Assembly: GCA_036785705.1 (NCBI GenBank)
Contig: JAWUZG010000056.1
Span: forward strand, 5,023,001-5,087,000
Origin: Acanthornis magna
Lineage: Eukaryota; Chordata; Aves; Passeriformes; Acanthizidae
DNA: 64,000 nt
Direction: 5' to 3'
Position numbers and translations under genes: made by a program
Notes under the pieces: model-generated
Databases searched by the model: none
Told to the model about the DNA's origin: nothing
Seen by the model: the letters and a program-made list of their open reading frames with translations, nothing else
Shown: piece after piece, positions 12,822 through 25,700 of the stretch
Numbering within the stretch: the stretch's first letter is position 1
Layout: each line of letters begins with the position of its first letter

Positions 12822-15800
12822 GCATGGTGGGGGTGTGTGAGTAGGGAGAGAGAAGGACAACCCAGCAGCCAAAGAGGAAAAAGAAAAATCAACATATTCT
12901 GGTTTTGTATGGCCTCTTAGACCTCACAGGCTCTAGAGCATGTGTCAAGTTTCCAGTGAAACAGCTTTGTTTCCCAGTACAAACATCCCTCTGGAGGCTG
13001 CTGCCACTGATCTTTTTTCTTCAACGGGGGCCTGATTCATCTCCCACTGAAAGCAGCTGGATTTTTCCTTTTGTTCTATTCTGGACCTCTTGGACCTCTT
13101 GTAGCTGAAAACCAGCTATGCCCATGGGAGCTTGCTTGCCAGAATTAAATTTGGTGCAAAGTTTTTCCTGTACAGTTCACTCTTACTCTCCTACAATTAC
13201 AGTTCCTCCACAGCTGAAAGGTATCTCACTAAAGAACCCAAATCTGGGTAACTTCTGAGATTGGTTCTGCTCTGGGGTAATGAATGACATGAGGACCCCC
13301 TGTGCTTGGGTGCTGGGCCAGCCAGGCTGCCTTGGCTCCTGCAGGGATCACTGAGGGCAGTGCAGCCCCTGGCACTGCCCAGAGAGGCTCATTCCTGGCT
13401 CAGAATCCATTGCTGGATTCTGCACTGGCAGTGCTTGGGGAGGTTGGCCTTGAAGCCCATTACTCACCTCTTGTGAACTGCCAGCAAGAAGCAGTGACTC
13501 TTGCTGGTCACCTGAACAATCCTCTTAAGAACAAAATTAAAAGGCATTGCTGATGCATCGCCAGTCATTCAGCCATTGGGCTGCTCATACTGGCTTTTGC
13601 TTTCCTAGTGCCTTCTTATAAACCAGGTTTTTGCTGACTCCATAGCCAGCTGTCGGTTTCCAGTCAGTCCCAGGAGTGCCTCACAACACACCCTAAAATG
13701 TGAGAGATTTGCTGTATCAAGACAGCCATAAAAGTGAAGGAAAACAAGGCTTGTGAAAATAAACAAGCTGCACCTCTGATTCGCAATCCCACCTAGTTCA
13801 TTCCCTTACAATCGTACTAATCGTTAGGACTCTTGCAATGTTTCCCAAGAAGAGGAAATGAAGTTGCTGAGATGGGAAAGGATATGAAATTTCCTGACCA
13901 GACTGAGGCACAGGTGCCCAGTATCTGGGATGTTATGCAGTATTTACCAAGGGAAATGCTGCTGCTGGATTTTTTGCGTGCCTTTAAAATTGTTGTCCGT
14001 CCCCTCTCAAAAAAGAAGTGCCATTATGCATTTCCTAATGCCTCCAGCCCTGAGAAGATGCTGAGGGCCAAGCAGCTGTGATTCTCTTATAAAGTACTTT
14101 GGCATCTGATGCCCCCTCCCCCATCCCTGCAGATTTAGTGTCAAAAGCTCTCTAAGGAAAAAGCCACATATGAAAAAAAGATCTTTGATGGAATGAAACT
14201 ACAACCAGCTACTAAATCAATTGAGTTAGGAAATTCCCATTCCTTCCTCCATTCATCCAGAACCAAATCTCCTGTGGGAAGCCATTATTATTTGGATGTT
14301 AAAATCCTCTTCCTGTACCAAAAAACATTTCTGGAGCTGCAACAGCACAAAAACCTTGTTTATTAAATCCATGGGAAAATAATTCCACCTCCAAAGAGCT
14401 GAATGCTGGGCCACTGTCTGTCCACTGCCTGAAGTTCTTAGCTAAACAGCTGGGGAACCTGAAGAAAATGTCTGATGACATCATCACTGTGCAATATTGA
14501 ATTAAGAATGTAGATCATCATTTCACTCACACATCATTTGAGAACATTTTCAGGAAAGGAAATGAAAAGTTACATTGTTGCCACCTGTGTTGATTACTCT
14601 TATGAATTAAGAGAGCCCAAATTACTTTTTTTTTCCCCTGTATGTTTTAAGGAAAGACAATACAAAAAAAGAGAGGCAGTGAGCATGCAGGAATCCCCTG
14701 TGAATGTAAAAATCAGTTCCATTTCCCAAATCCAGGGCCAGACCTTGACTCGACAGCACAGGGAATTTGTAGTGCCATGAAACCAAAGCTCATTCGACTA
14801 GGAACTGCAAAGGAGGTATTAGTTCCGTGCTGTATTTTAATTAATTATATTTATACATACACTCATAAAGATAGTTGTTTAATACTTCCTTGGTGGTAAA
14901 TAGTGACGAAAACACTAGGTTTTCTCCCTGGTCTAAATTTTGCTATTGCTGCACTGCAGATTAGAATGTCCAGCCTGAGTTTGTACACATCCCTTTCTCT
15001 TTGAACACCTACCACTCCAATTACCTGCATGGTTCGAAATGAACATTAAGATACTACTTATTACTAAGCCAACTGGGACAGATGGCTACTTAAACAAGAG
15101 ATTGTAGTTGTTTATTTGCAAAGCTAAATTTGCTTTGTGTTATGCTAAAAACATTCACTCTTGGCTTGATTTCAAAACTGATGAGCATCCAAAATACTAT
15201 TGAACTCAGTGTGTAATGCTTGTGAAATGCAGGTCTTGTGCAAATGCAATGTACGATTTCCTTCCAATTACATGTCAGCAGTCTCAGAGTAACTTGGAAT
15301 TTTTACATGGTAACTTTGGAGTTTACTTTTCCTTTGTATAATTTTTGGTATGATGTGGTATCTCCAAGGCTCTGAACAGTCAGTTGACCAGCAGGATGAG
15401 TCAGATTGCCTTCTTGATCAGTCCTGGGGAACTCTGTCAACAGAGGCCATGTATAATTAACCACAGGTGGGATTTGAACCTAATGAAGACATGGTGGGAG
15501 CATTACCTTGCTAAGTTCTAGCAACAGATCTATGAGAACATGTGTGTGTGTGGTGTGAGGAAGAGGTTATTGCCAGTACCAGGAGGGATGTGACTGTTCT
15601 TTTTAGGAAAATCCATGCCCTCTCCATCTTTCATTTGGAAAGGAACAGAAATTGCCCAGAGCCCTATGTGATGAGATCCCATGAGAATGATGACATTCCA
15701 AGGGGCATCATATTCACTGGGGCAACTGGGAGCATCCACCCAGGCCTGTCACATTGCACTGTTTGGAATGGCCCCTCCCGCAGCCCCCAACCTTGTGTAC

Positions 15801-16279
15801 CCCAACACCTGCACCCCCAGCTCCCTGGCACCCTCAGCTCCCCTGCTCTGCTGGCCCCTTCAGCATTGCTGGGGAACAAACATATTTGGTATCCTCCTTA
15901 GCCCACTGCACACCAACTACAGCCAGAGTCCTCCCTTACAGGAGGCCTTGTATGCTTTGATAGTCAGGTTTGTTCTCAGCTAAATCACTGCACTGACAGG
16001 GACACCTCAGTACAGCAGCAAAGTTTGCCTTTTATCTCCTTGCTCTGACGTTACTGCAGTTACTGGCTCTGCCGAGAGTAAATGGCAAACAAAATGTTTG
16101 TGTATTCCAAGATTTTTCAAATGCTCCCTTCTTCCCTTTGCCTTTTGGCACAATGCTATTGATAGCACCCAACAGGCCAGATTATTTAACTACCACAATA
16201 CCACATAGCAAATGCATGACATACTATAGACTTTTTCTTCTCCCTACTGCATATCACAAAAGGTAACACTAGGACTCAA

Positions 16280-16830
16280 ACAAAAACAAATTACCTCAGT
16301 AACTCCTGGAAAACTCAAGTGGTTAATCAGTTACCTTTTATTTACATATATATGCTTAATGCTGAATTAAGTTGTAAAAACCAAAGGCTGATTTATAGCC
16401 CCAGTCAGCCTTAATTAACATTGATTCCAGGGGAATAGTAAATGTGAATAGCCTTCACAATTGAGGTTGAACAATGAACTCACTGGGTGTTGTCCAATTT
16501 GTAGCATGATTTACATGGAAGCCAGCCCTTCTTTTTCTAGGGTTACCCCTTTTTTATCTGGTGTTTAGGATGGGTTATATATAATCCATAGATAGGACCA
16601 TTTGCTGTCAAATATTCTCCCTGATTTAGAGTTAGCCTTTACCATGGTCACTATAAATAAGGGAGGAAAAAACCCAATTTGAGGCTTTGCAGGGATTCCT
16701 TGTTCTTGCAATGTGTCATTGCTTCTCCATTTCATGGCATTTTTACGAAGTGGCCATAATGAAAGTCAGATTAAATGTACAGGATATATACATTTAATCA
16801 ACAGCCATTGGAGTCAGTAGTGCTGGAAGA
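16280..16830. promoter_or_regulatory. candidate conserved enhancer tract in intron 1
   Basis: This AT-rich, repeat-free stretch holds many homeodomain-type words: TGATTTAT (16389-16396), TTAATTAA (16411-16418), TGATTTAC (16507-16514), a MEIS-type CTGTCA (16605-16610) and a perfect 11-bp inverted repeat (16769-16799). TGATTTAT/C are PBX-HOX-like. HOX, PBX and MEIS factors are reported regulators of Raldh2, and intron 1 enhancers of this gene are known. Placing an enhancer here is inference; short AT-rich motifs are common by chance. Confidence 0.25.
16769..16799. repeat. perfect 11-bp inverted repeat
   Basis: GATTAAATGTA (16769-16779) and TACATTTAATC (16789-16799) are exact reverse complements, separated by 9 bp. 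The arms contain homeodomain-like ATTAAA/TTTAAT cores. Confidence 0.85.
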
Positions 16831-19646
16831 GTTATAAAAGCCCCTGTGAATGCAAATTTATTGCAAAAGAATCTGCGTCTCAGTGGTAGGAATATCTGCT
16901 GAATGGTACTACCTGACACAGAACACCTAAAACTTTCAAAAGTGAATTATTTAAGTGTAAGGCTTTGCTTGTAAAGCCGCCAGCTGCTGGATTTCAAGAC
17001 TTGAAACTGTTCCAAAACATGGGACTAGGTACTTTATTTGTGCACTAGAGTAAATACTCTGATTTTACTGCCAATTTAAATGTGCTCAGTTTACAGTAAT
17101 GAGCTTGTATAGGCAATACCTTGTTTATAGAAAGTGGAACAGGAAGAAACTAACATTAACCATTAACAGTAGCAATTTCTCTTGCTTTCAGCGCTAACTT
17201 TATGCCAAATAGATCCTTTCCATGTCCTATCTGAAATATTTACTATTACTGTTCTTTTTCTAAATCTGTGGGATAAACGGAGCATTCAATAAAATAATAC
17301 AGCTTTTCCTTCCAGTCAGCTTGAATTGCAGCACTCTTTTGTAATTTCAAGGCACTATTTCTCATTCCTATGGTGAAATGTATTTTAAGAAAAAATACAT
17401 GTCCTATGTACTAGCAAACCTGATGATAGGTGTTAATCCCAGCAGGATGGAGTTAACATTTTTAAATCTATTTCAAAAAGAACAGACCACTTCTCTAAGG
17501 GAAGTGTACTGAATTGTGGCTACCATGATTTCTCAGGTTCTTGTACTCAACCAAACTGCTTTATTCTTTCAATGCAGCTCACATGAGAAGCCCATGTGTT
17601 TATGTACATCCTGTCACCTTAAACAAACATGCTTACATCTTCTCTGGCCATCTGCTCCTGAAGCTGGAAGCTTTTCTCCCTTCCCCTCCCTCCTCAGAAG
17701 CCCCTGACACACACACTGGGTGCAGAGTTACCTCTGAGAAAACTCAGTGGAAAGCATGAAGTAAATTCCTTCTTCCATATAGGTCACAGATCGTAGTGTT
17801 TCTTTGCTTCACTTACAGTCTAAAAGTGACAGTGAAATGCCAGAGCATTTTGGCTTACGGTGTTAGTCACTAGAGATCATACTGGGGATTCTTTCACTAT
17901 TTCATTATGGGTTAGATTCACAATATCCTAGCAGGGACCAGTACTTGGGTTTGCTGAACAGTGCAATCACTGACAGGAAGACACCAGCACAGTCTGAGGA
18001 GCTCACAGTCCAAGGACAAAAACAGGTTCAGGATCAATAGCGCATGCAAGGAAAGCAGTGGTAGTGGTGTGGTAGATCCTGGGTTCAGCAGCCTCTGAAA
18101 ACCTAAACAAAAGGGGCAAGGGGGAGTAAAGAAAGGACAGACTCTGGAATAGATGGAGGGGCACACTGCAAAGAGGTTGCAGTTTGAGACACAGAGAAGA
18201 TGAGGAAACACAACAGAAATGCATCCATCACAGCAAGAGCACGGAATTGTTGGTTTCTGTGTACAGCCATTCTATTAACAGGGTCTTTCCCAGGCAGGCA
18301 CAGGTTCCTCCCACACGGCCGCAGTGAGGCAGACACGAGTGAGCTCTGAAGCAGGAGCTGTGTCACTGCACTTACTGTGGCACCGAGCCTGAGCTAATAA
18401 GCCCTGCTGAGAGGAGCACAGCTACAGGACTTCCATTTGGCTTGGAGAATAGGTTGAGCGAGCTCATGTCCGGGAACTGAAAACGCTACAGACATATTTT
18501 TGCCTTCATGTGTACAAAGATGGGCCAGTTTCTCCCACCTGTGTAGCTCTGATTGGAACTGAGACTCCTCAATGTTTCAAAGGGTCCCTGTCTTTATAAA
18601 CACAGCTCTGTATGCAAAAAAACCCCGGGTGGTGAACATTCCTTCTCTCTAGGTGTGAACTCCTGCCTTCAGTGAAGTCAGGGGTAAAATTCATGTGTAT
18701 TTCAACGAGGTCAGGACATCCTCTTACACATTTAAAGTTGTATTTCATGGAATTCGATGAAAGCACATTGATATCTGGACTCCAAGGAATGCAAATGGTG
18801 CCTGGACTTTTTAAACAGTTTAATTCTTAGAAAGATTTAAAAGACAGGAAGAGTCTCAATACCTGGAAAACTTTTTGCTCATTTTTTCATTGTCATTTTC
18901 ATGTAGTGAAACATTGTCTTTTTCATGTAGTGACTTATTTTATATTTGCTAATAAATAATTCCTCCCTGTTCTTGAAAATGATTTGGTAGAAAATAACTG
19001 ACATGTATGCAGCTACCAGTAAAAATCTACTTTAAATAAACTCATTTGTCATTACCTTTCTCAAGACAGCTGTTGTCAGCACCATTACCATTTAAATTTG
19101 TTTCACCCTGACAATTAAAATGATATCAACACTGAGAGAATTTAACAATTTCCATTGTTCCAAGCAGATAAGCAAGTTAGTTTTGTGCTGCAAGCCATCA
19201 CTGTAGCCATAATTAACTGACTGTGTATTGAAGAACTGTGATGTTTGAGATTATTCAGCCTTGACTGGGATGTATCAGTGACCAAATGTTTACTTACTGA
19301 CCTGAATGATTACTCCAAATCCTTGTCTTGTCGCCAGCAGTTTCAAGGGTTTTTCTCTGATACAGGTACTTCTTTTTTTAGCTTATTTGTTACAGTTTTT
19401 GAATGAAATTTGAACATCAACCAATGTTTGGACATTGATGTTGCTCCTATAGTGACACTGCTATAGAATATAGAAAGACATTAGGGGCTGACCTCAGCCT
19501 GAACTCTTGAACACTGTACTTTTCACATGCAAAAATAAGTTTCAGTTCTTTTGTATCAGAATCTGCAGCTTTTCTCAGGAGTTTGTTGTCATATACGTTA
19601 CTGTTTGTTTGTGCAGGAGACCTGATGACTTTTCTTCCTTTTCTAG

Positions 19647-19751
19647 ATTTTCATCAATAATGAGTGGCAGAATTCTGAAAGTGGAAGAATATTCCCAGTA
19701 TATAATCCAGCAACAGGAGAACAGATCTGTGAGATTCAGGAAGCTGACAAG
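19647..19751 (+). CDS. ALDH1A2: ALDH1A2 exon 2 (residues 40-74)
   Basis: The exon is 105 nt, phase 0 at both ends, and encodes 35 residues beginning [14 protein letters not shown] and ending QEADK. This is the N-terminal segment of the NAD-binding region that is near-invariant in ALDH1A2. The acceptor is TTCTAG and the donor is AAG|GTAACG. Relative to the human protein as remembered, it carries Ile for Val in GRIFPVYN and Ile in EQICEI; both are conservative. Confidence 0.97.
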
Positions 19752-22700
19752 GTAACGTATCCCATGAATGGGTATACGTTCAATGTATAAATTAAATGTA
19801 TAACAGATAATAGAAATGTATAAATAGATCAAAGCAACCAGTCCAGAATAGCACTGTTGGACGGTTCTTTTATTAATCATAGTTCCAAACCCCATCATGT
19901 GACTAAGGTTGTATAAGCAAATTCCATAAATCTGGTGTGTTGTTTACCTGTGTCTTTGTTTCTTCCTTCTTCACAGGTTGATACAGACAAGGCAGTGAGG
20001 GCAGCTCGGCTGGCTTTTTCTCTCGGCTCTGTCTGGAGGAGAATGGATGCATCAGAAAGAGGCCATCTTCTGGATAAATTAGCAGACTTGGTCGAAAGGG
20101 ACCGGGCAATTCTTGCTGTAAGTGGCACGTAAAAATCAACAGTCAAATCAGTTGTCAGTTTTACATTCCGAGAGCCAATTAGTTCATGAATGGGTTGATA
20201 TGAATTGTATGCGAAAATCACACTCAGCTTCCTGGCTGAGATGGCCCTGTCCACTTATGACGTGATGCAAAACCCATAAAGTCACCAAGAGGCTTCCAGT
20301 GGGCTCAGATCAGCTTTAAATTGGCTGTCACACAAAAGCAGGGGTGTGCACCCACATGTATGCCTGCCATGCATGCCTGTAACTCTTGTAGAGTAAGAAA
20401 TGGCAGATTGGGATGATTTGTGCAGACGGGAAGGGAAGGGCAGGTGAGATGCTTAGGGACACTCAGCTGGTGACATGAATTCCGGGTGCGGCACCGTTCC
20501 GCTCACAGATGAAGCCATCGGAACAGTGGCATTGTTAATGTTGTTTTCCGCATGTCAAGTGCTTTGAACTAAGCCAGTGAACATCTTAATTCCAGCTTTG
20601 TCAACACTTAAATCATCTTACCGCTGGCGGATACTGTAAAATCGCCATGGGGAGAAGGAAGTGCACAGCAAATCAAGTTTACTCTGCCTGTCATTTAATT
20701 TTTATTTCTAGAGCCAAGTTCTTTGCTGAGTTGCACTGCAGGCAGTGCCATTAATTGCTTGTGGGGATATAAGTCAGTGCAGAATTAGGCCTCCATTCTT
20801 CTCTATAGAAACTCATTTGATGCTTGGTGTGTTACATATGGGTGTCCTTTGCCCATTCTTAATGATTTCTATTAGACAGCTATTGAGCATGAGTAAAGCT
20901 GCTCAACATCTTAGGATATTTTATTGGATTCTTTTTGCTAAATGATCTTAGAACCCCTAAGAGGATAGCTTATAAGATACTTTTAAAAATAGGAATATTA
21001 ACTAAAAAATAAAGACATTAGCTTGTTAATTTATGAGCTTCCCTAGAGGAAAGTTTGTTTATTTGATGGCAATAAATAAACTGGCTGTACAGTATAGATA
21101 TCTCAGACCTCAGCAGGAGTCTTGGCAACCATATAGAGAAATTTTTATATTCACATCAATTATATAAAGAGGGATATGTCCATTCTTCTCTTTATGGATT
21201 CAGATCATTAATACGGGGTTACAAGGAGCCCCTTCTCAGCTGTTATCATTAACATAACAGAACCCAGTTTGACAGGCATTTTTATCTTGGCTCCTGATTA
21301 AAGCAATTCAGCATTTATAGATCTGGACCAAACACAGTGGCTATTAGGTTCAAAGGACACAAAGGCACATGTACGTGCATGTGGATACACACATAAACCT
21401 CAAGACAGACAGACAGACAGACAAACACATGTAAACACACACATACTTTCTTAAAATCATAGCCATTCCAGAATACTCCAGAAGAAACCAGTTTGGTTTC
21501 TTTTAAGGAAAATACTTTCTGTTCACATATGCGAAAAGAAGCAACAAAGGGGATCAGATAACTGTTCTGAGCCTTCTGACTTAAAACTACACCAAGGTGT
21601 AACTGATTGGTCTTCATTAAAATTTTTGTCACAATTCAAGAGCTTTTAAGATGGTGAATACTTAAGTACAATAGTCCAAAAATGTTACTATACTTACATC
21701 TCTTAACTTTTTCTTGTCCTGCAGACTATGGAATCACTGAACAGTGGCAAACCGTTCTTGCAAGCTTTCTATGTAGATCTCCAGGGAGTCATAAAAACCC
21801 TGAGGTATTATGCTGGTTGGGCAGACAAAATCCATGGAATGACCATTCCTGTAGGTAAGGGGAATTAAAGCACAGCTATGCACCTAAACCTTCTCATGGC
21901 CATACACCTTAGTAGCTTTCAGCTTCGTGGGAGGCAGAGGAGAAGCCTGGGCTGCTATTACAGTGTGTAGTGTGTTGCTGAAGCAGATGTTTGAAACAAG
22001 GGATGGACTGCGTGCCTTGCTCCTCTTCTACCCCACATGCACATGTGAAGAGGGCTTGGTTTCTTTTGTATGTGTCCATCTGAAAAGGAGATAGCTCAAT
22101 ACCTACATTTAAATATTGATACACCTATAAAAATGGGCAAGGTATAAGCCTGAAAAATACCTTGGAACTTATGAAAATAGTGTTGGGTGCCTTTTTAAGA
22201 AACAGTATCTTTATGTTTAGATCTTGTTTATATATGTCTTCTTACTGCTTATGCAGATAATTTTCCTTGGGACTAACACTGGATCTAACTTAATTCATAC
22301 TTTGAGAGCATTCGTAATGTTACTACAAAGAACTGCATATAAATGAGAAATATTTTGTCATAGATGCTTCTTCAAATTATTCAGTGGGATGAGTTTTATA
22401 TTGTACTTATGAGATAAACCTTCATGCATGCTAGGAAATGATGTTCTTAATTTTTTGCTAAAGAGAAAAGAAAAAATCCTTACCATTATTTTTATTTAAT
22501 AAGTCTCTTCCTCCTGCCCCTCCCTCCCAGCTGTTTAACAAATACAGGCTGCATTTTCTGATGCAAACATATTCATTTGCAGTCTGGACTAAATGTACCA
22601 AGTGCTATAATTACACAACGTGGCAAAATAGCAGAAAATGATTTTATGTAGGTGCAGTCATTATGATAAATGTATTCATCTTTCACCTGCATAAAATAAA

Positions 22701-25700
22701 TCTCCAGAAAAACATTAAGGAAAACGAACATTCATTACGTGGATTCTTTTTGGCTTTGTGGTGCACATGATCATTGCACATGTATGTTTATTCCACTTTA
22801 CCCAGTAAGGCCAGGAAGGCACACTCAGGGCTAAATCCCTGTGCTGCTGCCCAACTATTTCCCTGGTGTTCCACTGTGTGACAGTATCTGCAGTGCACTC
22901 ACTCACCTCTCTACAGCAAAGCACAAAATTATCCAAGTGAGGCAAGCAGATAAATTGAAAATATGCCTCCAAAATTTTCAGACGGAAAACTTTATGTGAC
23001 TCTAATTGCAGTGTTACTCATCTTGGTGTTTCACCTTAAAATTGCAGTGTGCACTGACTGGTGTTTATCTTCACTATCTTATTTTCACCAAAGAAATGAC
23101 AATATTACTATTTCAGGTGTAGACATTCCTGCAAGGACTAAAAGTTTTCCACAGTCATTTAGGCTGAGATTCGTAAATCCCAGTTTTGCTGCTTGCACTT
23201 CACATTTAATCATACAAAAGTGCAGACCACACCATAAATTCCTGTATTCAGCAAATTTCCTGTTCCCTAATCTCTTTCTCCCTGGTCAGTGAATGCCTCC
23301 TTCTCACTCTTTAGCCCCACAGGTACGCAGAAATTAGGTCAGTCACCAAAAAGCATTGCCAGATTAAGGAGAATAAATATTCTCTGCTTATTCTTGGTTT
23401 CAAGTACCTTATAGGATAAAACCCGATTTTTTTCAAAGAGGTAGGCTCTGCTGGGTGAAAGGAAGGCACATTTTCAGCATCCCTTCCTCAATGCAAACTG
23501 TGTGCTAACACAATTATCAGTAGCGTAGACTCATAAGTCCATTCAAAGATCTCCAGGTTATCAAATAGTTCTTCTTCGTTTAACACTTCTCTTTATTCCT
23601 CTACTTTCACACCATAAATTGTCATTCTCATTAAGCTATTTTAGGGCAAAGCCAGGGTTAAACGATGGTGCTCTTTAAATTCACTTACCATCAGCTCACC
23701 GAAGGCAAACAAACAAGATAACAAAATTTAAAAAAAAACTATTAAATCTTCTCTTTCTATTCAGTGTGCTAATAAACCTGAAACCTCCCAATCTTTTGTT
23801 GTTTTTGTTAAGCTTTCTTTTCCTGTAAAATAAAAATAGGCAATTGATAGACAAGTAGAAGAAGAACAGTGTGTTTTACAGTCACATTCCTTTTGGTCCC
23901 AGAGCTACAAAACCTTCAGACTGCCCTTTACTTGCTCCCATGCGTAAAGTCTTGATGATTTAAATTAAAACAGAATGCGGCTAGACCAGAAACTGTTAAA
24001 CTAATAAACTGAATGCAAGCAGAAATGTATCTTTAAAGTAATATATGGTATGATATAGTTTAAAGAACCAGCTCAGCTCTCCTCACCTACTTGTTTGCTG
24101 TGTCCTGCTGTATGAGGCATGGGACTCTATCATAGTTGTTATGCAAATAAAATATCCAGGATGGAGACTCCTGATGGAAATCTGAGCAAACACATCTGTG
24201 GAAGATATTGCTGTCCCAAAGTGAGATCCCTGGATAAATGGGACTTGCTTTCTGATTAAAAAATGAAAGCCTTTGGGCCAGGTGCTAAGCAGCTGCAAAT
24301 TGATCTTGCTCTATTAATATCAGTGAGGACTGAAGAATGTCAGTTTACTTCAGCTGAGTATATTAAAAAACCCTTTTAACACAAAATTTTAGATTGGATG
24401 TGGGATCAGTGTCAGATCGCTCTCAGGCAATGTTCTTCTGGCGGCCAGCTAATAAAGGACAAGAATAACAGTCATCAGCCACAGCATCGTAGAATGAGTG
24501 TCATTACCATGACTTAAAACTCTCAAACATTTTAAAAGTCTCCTGTATAATTTCTAAGCACAGGGGAGCTTTCTGTGCTCACTGTTTAGAATAACGGAAC
24601 CAAGCTCACTTAATTCTTGAGCTATTTTGCCATGGTAACAGCTTGTTCTACATTATGGACAAGGTGGCTCTTAGATCCATCTTTGGCCTGTCCAGAGACA
24701 TCCAAGGCTTCTGAATAACTTCAAGTCACATATGTTCCCAAAGATATTGTTAGAAAGCAACCTCAAAAATCCCATCTTGACAGAAAGTCTGTGGATGATG
24801 AACTTTGGAAGGAGGTGTCAAAAAGGGCAGCTGTCTAGAGCCTAGTGGGAGACAGCAGGGAGAGCAGCTCTGCATGGGAGGCACCGCTCTGCGGAAAGAA
24901 CGTTCTGCCTACACTGGGCAGAATTAACCACCATTTGTCTGACTTGGCAAGAGGTTCAGGTTATCTATAACTCTGTGTGATGAAGCACGCAGACATGTGG
25001 CAGTGATTATGCAGTGACAATCTAAAGTCAGACAGTGCTAATGTAACTGTGTTACTGTTCTGTTGCCTCCATCCTTCTGGCTGAGAACCCACCTCTCACA
25101 GTACTACCGAGTACAAGCTGGTATTTTTAGCTAACTCCTCTGTGTTCCTCTTGAGCACTTAGACAGTTTTGCTTGTATGTACTTCTGTATTTTGATTTCT
25201 ACTTCGCTTCTGTCTGATCTGATCAATCTTCTTATGGTCTGTGAACCACTGCTGCCATCTGTGAAAGATAACCTGGAAAACCAAACTGATCATCTCAGTC
25301 TGTGACAAACGTTCTCATCTCCACTGGGGAGTTGTTAAACATCTGGAGAGCAAAACATTACAATGACGTTTTGTCAATGCAGTGCAAACCAACTGATAAA
25401 CTGTTTTCTTCTGCCGTTTCCTGATGTGTATTTCTTTTTTCTCTTTCACTCCCTCCTTTATTTTCTCTGTTCTGTCCCTTGTCTTGGTTGCAGACTATTG
25501 TTACCTTTCTCATAATTATTCTGTATCTGGCCCCCAGCTGACATATTAGTTCCTAGAGCTCAGGTTTCTACTGAGCAAATCCTGTAAAGTAGATGGATAG
25601 AAATAAGCAGACCTGAAAATAAGTTATTTCTAAGCAAATTCAAGTCGAAGTCTTTTCTTAAACCCAAGAAACTTTAAGGATTAACTTGTTTATTGTTACC

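Larger units (their letters stand above)
1..19646 (+). other. 3' part of ALDH1A2 intron 1, non-coding
   Basis: This is everything upstream of exon 2. I found no sequence matching exon 1 (a 39-codon exon ending in residues like NLEIKYTK just before a donor), so exon 1 lies farther upstream. Open frames here are short, lack family resemblance and are not joined by plausible splice sites. The region holds the repeats listed separately (tandem duplication, CR1 relic, TG microsatellite), moderately C-rich patches around 13.3 and 15.75-15.95 kb, and a homeodomain-site-rich tract around 16.3-16.8 kb. It ends in a pyrimidine-rich acceptor, TTTTCTAG, at 19646. Intron 1 of this gene is known from the literature to carry developmental enhancers, but I cannot place one from single-genome sequence. 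Confidence 0.85.

Noticed and set aside
1..19646. ALDH1A2 exon 1 inside the window
   Set aside because: I searched the upstream sequence for codons like NLEIKYTK before a donor and for the expected N-terminus and saw none; exon 1 probably lies farther upstream.
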